Assembly (NCBI GenBank): GCA_001897675.1
Contig: MKUE01000008.1
Location: 1-47,335 of the forward strand
DNA: 47,335 bases
Reading direction: 5' to 3'
Source of the DNA: Thiobacillus sp. 65-1059
GTDB taxonomy: Bacteria; Pseudomonadota; Gammaproteobacteria; Burkholderiales; Thiobacillaceae
Part shown: in pieces, positions 41,654-47,335 of the stretch
Layout of the letters: every line of letters begins with the position of its first letter
Numbering within the stretch: position 1 is the stretch's first letter
The notes under the pieces: model-generated
Seen by the model: the letters and a program-made list of their open reading frames with translations, nothing else
What the model was told of the DNA's origin: nothing
Database searches by the model: none
Translations under genes and position numbers: made by a program

Positions 41654-43738
41654 ATGCCCGACACCCTGCTCCATCTGGCGGCGGTCGGCTATGGCCTGGC
41701 AACCCTGGCCTATCTGGGGCTGTCCGGGCTCATCGTCGCCAGCTGGCGGCGACGGCCGCAGGGACGGCTGCTGGTACTCGCCACCGGACTCAGCGCCGCC
41801 TGGGGTGCGCTGTCGGCACTCGCCGCCTGGGGTGCGCTGCCGCCGCGGCTGGAACTCGCCGCCGAAGTGGCGCGCAACGGCGCCTGGCTGGCGCTGCTGC
41901 TCTACATCCTGCGGCTGCGCCTGCCGCCGGCCGCCGCGCTGCCCGCGCCACTGCGTTTTATGCGCGTTCTCGGCGGCCTGCTTGTCGGCGGCCTGCTGCT
42001 CGCCAGCGCGCTTCCTTTCATCGCCCCGGCCCGGCCGGTGCTGGCACAGTGGGCCGGCAACCTGGGGCTGGTGCTGCTCACCGTGATGGGGCTGGTGCTG
42101 GTCGAACAGGTCTACCGCGGCACCCGTCAGGAAGACCGCTGGGCGATCAAGTTTCTCTGCCTGGGGCTGGGCGGATTGTTCGTTTACGATTTCTACCTGC
42201 ATGCCAACGCCGCGCTGTTCGGCGCGGCGGATGCCCGGGTGTGGGCGGCGCGCGGCTATGTGGCGGCGCTGGTGACGCCACTGATCGCGGTCTCCGCGGC
42301 GCGCAACCCGGAATGGGCGGCGCCGGTCGGACTGTCGCGCAGCATGGCGTTCCATACCGCCAGCTTGCTGGGGGCCGGCGCGTATCTGCTGCTGATGGCG
42401 GGCGCCGGCTATTACCTGCGCCTGTTCGGCGGCGAATGGGGCGACGTGGTGCAGACCGTGTTCGTCTTCGCCGCCGTCATGCTGCTGGTGCTGCTGATGA
42501 TTTCCGGCACCCTGCGCGCGCGGCTGCGGGTATTCCTGTCCAAGCATTTTTTCAGCTACCGCTACGACTACCGTGAAGAATGGCTCAACTTCACCCGCAC
42601 CCTCACCGAAGGCCAGCCTGGCGAGCAGCTCTGCGAACGGGCGGTCGAGGCCCTCGCCAAACTGCTCGAAAGCCCCGGCGGCGCGCTGTGGATGCGCGAG
42701 GGCAATGCCGCCTACCAACGCGCCAGCCACTGGAACTGGGCCGACATCACCGGCACCGAACCGGCCGCTTCGCCCTTCATCCGCTGGCTCGCCGGCAAGC
42801 AATGGGTGGTGGATCTGGACGAAATGAAAACCCGCCGCGACCTCTACGGCGATCTCGACGCACCGGCGTGGCTTCGGCGCGCCGACGACGCCTGGCTGGT
42901 GGTGCCGCTGATGCTGCACGACGAACTGCTCGGCTTTGTCGTGCTCAAGCACTCCCTCGGCAATGTCAGCTTCAACTGGGAAGTCAGCGACCTGCTCAAG
43001 GTGGCGGCGCGCCAGGTTGCCGCGCATCTGGCACAGATGCGCGCCTCCAACCAGCTCATCGTGGCGCGGCAGTTCGAATCGTTCAACCGCACCACCACCT
43101 TCGTCATCCACGACCTGAAAAATCTCGTCGCCCAGCTGTCCCTGCTGCTGGCCAATGCCGAAAAACACAAGCACAACCCCGAGTTCCAGGCCGACATGCT
43201 CGATACCGTGGAAAGCGCCGTCGCCCGCATGAACAAGGTGCTGGCGCAATTGCGGCGCGGCAGCGGCGAAACGCACGCGCAGTCGGTGGCGCTGGCGGAC
43301 ATCCTGACCGAGGCCGTCGCCAGCAAGCAGGCATTCAAGTTGCGGCCCATCCTGGCCTTGCCGCCTTCCAGCCTGCGCGTGCGTGCCGAGCGCGAACGGC
43401 TCGTCCGCGCCATCGGCCATCTGCTGCAAAATGCGCTGGAGGCGACGCCGGCGACCGGCGACGTCACGCTGCGCGGATTCGAAGAGTCCGGACAGGCCAT
43501 TGTTGAAATCATCGACAACGGCAGCGGCATGGACGACGAGTTCATCCGGACCCGCCTGTTTCAGCCGTTCGATTCCACCAAGGGCGCGGGCATGGGCATC
43601 GGCGCGTATGAATGCCGTGAAACCTTGCGTGCGCTGGGCGGAACGATCGAGGTGGACAGCACGCCGGGAAGCGGCACCCGCTTCCGTCTCAGCCTGCCGC
43701 TGGACAATAATCCCGAAAACCGAGGAGACGCCGCATGA
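41654..43738 (+). CDS. prsK: PEP-CTERM system sensor histidine kinase (PrsK-like)
   Basis: 694 residues. Eight or so membrane helices fill 1-290. A GAF-like sensing domain covers about 320-460 (RAVEALAKLLESPGGALWMREGN, WVVDLDEMKTRRDLYGDLDAPAWLRR). The kinase core has the H box FVIHDLKNLVAQLSLLL (H486), and the ATPase has N box RAIGHLLQNALEATPATGD, G box DNGSGMDDEFIRTRLFQPFDSTKGAGMGIG and GGTIEVDSTPGSGTRFRLSLPL. This is the layout of the PrsK family found with exosortase-linked polysaccharide genes. Its stop overlaps the response-regulator start by four bases (ATGA). The ligand sensed is unknown. Confidence 0.9.
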   Translation: MPDTLLHLAAVGYGLATLAYLGLSGLIVASWRRRPQGRLLVLATGLSAAWGALSALAAWGALPPRLELAAEVARNGAWLALLLYILRLRLPPAAALPAPLRFMRVLGGLLVGGLLLASALPFIAPARPVLAQWAGNLGLVLLTVMGLVLVEQVYRGTRQEDRWAIKFLCLGLGGLFVYDFYLHANAALFGAADARVWAARGYVAALVTPLIAVSAARNPEWAAPVGLSRSMAFHTASLLGAGAYLLLMAGAGYYLRLFGGEWGDVVQTVFVFAAVMLLVLLMISGTLRARLRVFLSKHFFSYRYDYREEWLNFTRTLTEGQPGEQLCERAVEALAKLLESPGGALWMREGNAAYQRASHWNWADITGTEPAASPFIRWLAGKQWVVDLDEMKTRRDLYGDLDAPAWLRRADDAWLVVPLMLHDELLGFVVLKHSLGNVSFNWEVSDLLKVAARQVAAHLAQMRASNQLIVARQFESFNRTTTFVIHDLKNLVAQLSLLLANAEKHKHNPEFQADMLDTVESAVARMNKVLAQLRRGSGETHAQSVALADILTEAVASKQAFKLRPILALPPSSLRVRAERERLVRAIGHLLQNALEATPATGDVTLRGFEESGQAIVEIIDNGSGMDDEFIRTRLFQPFDSTKGAGMGIGAYECRETLRALGGTIEVDSTPGSGTRFRLSLPLDNNPENRGDAA

Positions 43739-45087
43739 GCGACGCCAAACAAAAGATTCTGCTGGTGGAAGACGATCCCGGGCTGCAAAAGCAGTTGAAG
43801 TGGAGCCTCGCCGACTACGAACTGGTGATGGCCGCCGATCGCGACAGCGCCGTCGCGCAGTTGCGCCGCCACGAACCCGCCGTGGTGCTGCTCGACCTTG
43901 GCCTGCCGCCCGACGCGGACGGCGCCAGCGAAGGCCTGGCCGCCCTGCAGCAAATTCTTTCGCTCGCCCCAGCCACCAAGGTCATCGTCGTCACCGGCAA
44001 TCTCGACCGCAGCAATGCGGTGAAGGCGATCCGCCTCGGCGCCTACGATTTTTTCCAGAAACCGTTCGACCCGGACGTGCTGGCGCTGATGATTGCGCGT
44101 GCGCTGCATGTCCATGCGCTGGAGGCCGAGAACCGCCTGCTGGCCGCCAGGCAGCGCGGCTCCGCCCTGCAGGGCCTGATCACCAGCAGCGAGCCGATGC
44201 TCAAGATCTGCCGCACCGTGGAGAAAGTCGCCCCGGCCAACGCAACCGTACTGTTGCTGGGCGAGTCCGGCACCGGCAAGGAAGTGCTGGCGCGCGGCGT
44301 GCACGAACTGTCGCCGCGTGCCGGCAAGCGCTTTGTCGCCATCAACTGCGCGGCGATCCCCGACACCCTGCTGGAATCCGAACTGTTCGGCTACGAAAAA
44401 GGCGCGTTCACCGGTGCCGCCAAGCAGACCATCGGCCGCATCGAATACGCCAACGAAGGCACGCTGTTTCTCGACGAAATCGGCGATCTGCCGATGCAGC
44501 TGCAGGCCAAGCTGCTGCGTTTCCTGCAGGAACGCGTGATCGAGCGGCTTGGCGGACGCGGCGAGATTCCGGTCGATGTTCGCGTCGTCTGCGCCACCCA
44601 CCGCGACCTCGCCGACATGATCCGCGAAGGCGGCTTCCGTGAAGACCTGTACTACCGGCTATCCGAAATCACGATAAAGATCCCGCCGCTGCGCGAACGG
44701 CCCGGCGACGCAATCCTCCTGGCGCAGGCCTTCCTCGATCGCTACGCACGCGAGCAGGGGCGCAGCATCCGCGGGTTCACTGCCGACGCGCTGGGCGCGC
44801 TCGAAGCGCATGCCTGGCCCGGCAACGTGCGTGAAATGGAAAACATCATCAAGCGCGCAACCATCATGGCGGACGGCAGCCAGATCACCGCGGCAGATCT
44901 CGGCCTGGACGCCGCCCATGCCGACCCGCAGCCGTTCAACCTGCGCCAGGCGCGCGAAAACGCCGAGCGACTGGCAGTCGGCCGAGCCCTTGCGCACAGC
45001 GACGGCAGCATTGCCCAGGCCGCCGAACTGCTCGGCATCACCCGCCCCACGCTGTACGACCTGATGGCGAAAATCGGGATGAAATAA
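43735..45087 (+). CDS. prsR: PEP-CTERM-box sigma-54 response regulator (PrsR-like)
   Basis: 450 residues. Receiver with acidic pair D13/D14, phosphorylated D54 (VVLLDLGLP) and K in FFQKPFDPD. AAA+ domain: Walker A GESGTGKE (near 176), the sigma-54 contact loop GAFTGA (about 223-228) and GTLFLDEIGDLPMQLQAKLLRFLQE. Fis-type HTH at the end (GSIAQAAELLGITRPTLYDLMAK). An NtrC-like activator that would switch on sigma-54 promoters after phosphorylation by PrsK. In known species it controls PEP-CTERM protein genes and polysaccharide. A sigma-54 site lies before the first gene of this locus. Confidence 0.93.
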   Translation: MSDAKQKILLVEDDPGLQKQLKWSLADYELVMAADRDSAVAQLRRHEPAVVLLDLGLPPDADGASEGLAALQQILSLAPATKVIVVTGNLDRSNAVKAIRLGAYDFFQKPFDPDVLALMIARALHVHALEAENRLLAARQRGSALQGLITSSEPMLKICRTVEKVAPANATVLLLGESGTGKEVLARGVHELSPRAGKRFVAINCAAIPDTLLESELFGYEKGAFTGAAKQTIGRIEYANEGTLFLDEIGDLPMQLQAKLLRFLQERVIERLGGRGEIPVDVRVVCATHRDLADMIREGGFREDLYYRLSEITIKIPPLRERPGDAILLAQAFLDRYAREQGRSIRGFTADALGALEAHAWPGNVREMENIIKRATIMADGSQITAADLGLDAAHADPQPFNLRQARENAERLAVGRALAHSDGSIAQAAELLGITRPTLYDLMAKIGMK

Positions 45088-45138
45088 ACCTCCCGCCCGC
45101 AGCCCGCAACCTCTACAAGGACAATCCCGGAGATGCCC

Positions 45139-47335
45139 ATGCCCCGCCCCGCCGCCCGGCTGTTGCCGATCCTGATTCTGGGTGCCAGCCTATTGACCGC
45201 CTGCAGCGAGAAAAGCAGCGCCACCCTGGTGGCCGACGCCAAGGCGCAACTCGCGGCGGGAGATTACAAGACGGCGATGATCCATCTGAAAAACGCCGTG
45301 GCGGAGGACAAAAGCAATGCCGAGGCGCGCTATGAACTGGGCAAGCTCTATCTCGCCCAGTTCGATCTGGCCAGTGCCGAAAAAGAGCTCCGGCGCGCCC
45401 GTGAGGCCGGCTATGCGGCAGACACCGTCAATCCGCTGCTCGCCCGGGCGCTGCTCGGGCAGCGCGAATACCAGCGCGTGCTGGACGAACTGCCCGCGCC
45501 TACCGGCAGCGGCCCCGATGCCGCCACCCTGCTGGCGCTACGCGCCACCGCCGCAATCGGCCTGGGAAACAGGGAAGACGCGCGCCAAACGCTGCAGCGC
45601 GCGCTGCAGGCCGCAAGCGACAATGCCGAGGTCCATCTGGCGCTGGCGCAGCTGGCATTGGCCGACGGCGACGCCGGCAAGGCGATGCAGTATCTTGACC
45701 AGGCTTTGCGGCTCGACCCCGTGCACCACGAAAGCCTGTTGCTGAAGGGCGACCTGCTGCGCGCCACCGGGAAATCCGCCGAAGCCGTCGCGGTCTATCG
45801 CGAAGCCGTCCGGATCGCTCCCCGGCATGCCGGCGCCCGGCTGGCCCTGGCGGGGATCGCCATCGCCGACGGCAAGCTGGCCGAAGCGCGCAAGGAAGTC
45901 GGCGCCGCCTTGAGCATCGCCCCCCACAATCTGCAGGCGCGCTACACCGAGGCGCTGATCGACTTCCGCGAAAAGAAGACCGAATCCGCGCGCGACCACC
46001 TGGCAGCCGTGTTGAAAGCCGCACCCGAATTCGTGCCCGCGCTGCTGCTGGGCGGTTTGGTCGAATACGCACTGGGCAATCTGCAAACCGCCGAAACGCA
46101 TCTCAACAAGGTGGTCAAGACAAACCCGGACAATCTTTATGCGCGGCGCCTGCTGGCCGCCGCGCAGTTGCGCCTGGGGCGCCCCGACGATGCGGCGCAC
46201 ACGCTGGCCCCTGCGCTCAAATCGGCCAGCCAGGATGCCGGCGTATTGGCCGTCGCCGGCGAAATCGCTTTGGCCAAAAAAGATTTTGCGCAAGCCTCGG
46301 CCTATTTCGAACAGGCTGCCCGGCGCAACCCGGACAGCGCCGCCATCCGCACCGAGCTCGGCATTTCACGGCTGGCCCAGGGCGACAGCCGCGCCATGGC
46401 CGACCTGCAAACCGCCGCTGGAATGGAAGGCGCCAACAGCCGGGCCGACACCGTCATCATTCTCAGCCAACTGGAACGCAAGCAGTTCGATGCCGCGCTG
46501 GCCAGCATTGCCGCGCTGGAAAAGAAGCAAGCCGCCAATCCGCTCACCTGGAACTATCGGGGCGCGGCCTATCTCGGCAAACAGGACGTGGGCCGCGCGC
46601 GCGACAGCTTCAGCCAGGCGCTCAGACTCGATCCCGCATTTTTCCCCGCTGCCGCCAATCTGGCGCAGCTCGACTTGAAAGACGGCCGGCCTGACGCCGC
46701 ACGCGGGCGCTTCGCGGACATTCTCAAGGCCGATCCCAAACACCTCGACGCCATGCTCGCGCTGGCCGACCTCGGGCTGCACGGCCGGGATGAGAAAGTC
46801 TACGCAAGCTGGCTGGAAAAAGCCGCCGCCGCCCACCCGCAGGCACTGCAGCCGCGGATCGCGCTGGCACGCTATCGGCTCGCCAGGGGCGACAAGAACC
46901 AGGCGCTCGCTGCCGCGCGCGAAGCCGTCAATGCCTGGCCCGACAACCCGGCCGCGCTCGACCTTCTCGGCGCCGCCCAGCTGGCACTGGGAGACACCGC
47001 CAACGCGCTGGGGAGCTACCGAGCTGGTCGAGCGCCAGCCCGGCCAGGCCGCCCCACTGCTCAAGCTCGCCACCGCACAGATCGCTGCCCAAGATCTCGC
47101 CGGCGCGCGCAGCGCCCTGCAAAACGCCCTGCGCATCCAGCCCGGCCTGCTCGATGCGCAGATGATGCTCGGCGGCGTCGAGCTGCGGGCGGCGCGGCTC
47201 GACGAGGCGCAAAAAATCGCCCTGCAAGTGCAGCAACAGAAACCCGACCACCCGGCCGGTTTCACCCTTGCGGGCGACACCGCGCTTGCGCGCAAGGATT
47301 ACCCTGCCGCGCTGGCGGCGTTCGAACGCGCGCAC
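45139..47335 (+). CDS. prsT: TPR-repeat lipoprotein (PrsT-like), frame broken and cut by window end
   Basis: Signal peptide with lipobox LTAC (MPRPAARLLPILILGASLLTAC), then tandem TPR units (AKAQLAAGDYKTAMIHLKNAVAEDKSNAEARYELGKLYLAQFDLASAEKEL and so on). PrsT-type TPR lipoproteins accompany PrsK/PrsR in exosortase loci and are thought to act in polymer assembly or export. The frame runs clean to about 47018, then continues only in the +1 frame: GAG CTG GTC GAG CGC CAG from 47021 gives ELVERQPGQAAPLLKLATAQ, while the original frame turns into arginine-rich noise. Restoring GA near 47021 gives SYRELVERQ. Start 45139 has GGAG six bases upstream; 45133 is also possible. The 3' end lies outside the window. 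Confidence 0.85.
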   Translation, partial: MPRPAARLLPILILGASLLTACSEKSSATLVADAKAQLAAGDYKTAMIHLKNAVAEDKSNAEARYELGKLYLAQFDLASAEKELRRAREAGYAADTVNPLLARALLGQREYQRVLDELPAPTGSGPDAATLLALRATAAIGLGNREDARQTLQRALQAASDNAEVHLALAQLALADGDAGKAMQYLDQALRLDPVHHESLLLKGDLLRATGKSAEAVAVYREAVRIAPRHAGARLALAGIAIADGKLAEARKEVGAALSIAPHNLQARYTEALIDFREKKTESARDHLAAVLKAAPEFVPALLLGGLVEYALGNLQTAETHLNKVVKTNPDNLYARRLLAAAQLRLGRPDDAAHTLAPALKSASQDAGVLAVAGEIALAKKDFAQASAYFEQAARRNPDSAAIRTELGISRLAQGDSRAMADLQTAAGMEGANSRADTVIILSQLERKQFDAALASIAALEKKQAANPLTWNYRGAAYLGKQDVGRARDSFSQALRLDPAFFPAAANLAQLDLKDGRPDAARGRFADILKADPKHLDAMLALADLGLHGRDEKVYASWLEKAAAAHPQALQPRIALARYRLARGDKNQALAAAREAVNAWPDNPAALDLLGAAQLALGDTANALGSYRAGRAPARPGRPTAQARHRTDRCPRSRRRAQRPAKRPAHPARPARCADDARRRRAAGGAARRGAKNRPASAATETRPPGRFHPCGRHRACAQGLPCRAGGVRTRA

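Noticed and set aside
40271-43429. A 1052-residue minus-strand open frame opposite the sugar transferase and PrsK genes
   Set aside because: Composition is Gln/His/Gly/Arg-rich noise typical of shadows; the plus-strand genes have clear motifs.
46928-47335. A minus-strand frame at the window end
   Set aside because: Antisense to the TPR lipoprotein; no domain, and the plus strand encodes clear TPR units.

Overview
The window is a 47.3 kb chromosomal segment of a GC-rich betaproteobacterium. The closest fit I can name is a sulfur-oxidising Thiobacillus or near relative. Three things support this: a 543-residue protein joining a sulfurylase-like domain to an APS kinase, of the size and layout known from Thiobacillus denitrificans; the pilMNOPQ-aroK order divergent from a class A penicillin-binding protein; and the ubiEJB cluster. 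The assignment is inference from gene content. I saw no tRNA, rRNA, CRISPR array, integrase or insertion sequence.

Layout. 1-4450: end of argH, converging on a MarR-type regulator with a C-terminal cysteine cluster, then cyaY divergent from lptM-lysA, then a lone histone H1-like Lys/Ala/Pro protein behind its own promoter and a roughly 150-nt leader. 4450-11350: msrPQ (periplasmic methionine sulfoxide repair) divergent from a two-gene RND efflux operon that ends in a 46-bp perfect palindrome, a small unknown protein, and a thioredoxin-like protein. 11350-17820: hda, nadA, a YjdF-like membrane protein, and a 1256-residue flavin/iron-sulfur oxidoreductase coupled to a HIT protein. 18201-23295: phoBR behind a three-repeat Pho box, divergent from ubiE-ubiJ-ubiB, which is followed by a sodium:solute symporter. 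24845-36834 is read entirely from the minus strand: pilM-N-O-P-Q, a strong terminator, then aroK, a parallel beta-helix protein, a large VanZ-domain membrane protein, a DHH phosphoesterase and the APS-kinase fusion. 37212-47335 (plus): a class A PBP with a coupled unknown gene, then an exosortase/PEP-CTERM-type exopolysaccharide regulatory locus: sugar transferase, PrsK-like kinase, PrsR-like sigma-54 activator and PrsT-like TPR lipoprotein, running off the window.

How the parts fit. The most coherent less-described unit is the tail of the minus-strand operon. An APS kinase makes PAPS and the DHH protein could recycle pAp, and both sit beside envelope or polysaccharide proteins. This suggests, without proving it, sulfation of a surface polymer. 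The exopolysaccharide locus has a good sigma-54 site in front of its first gene, which is what a PrsR-type activator would need. The visible prsT reading frame is broken near 47,018, either by a real mutation or by a two-base sequencing gap.

Several adjacent genes are translationally coupled through overlapping stop and start codons, including rare TTGA and GTGA junctions.
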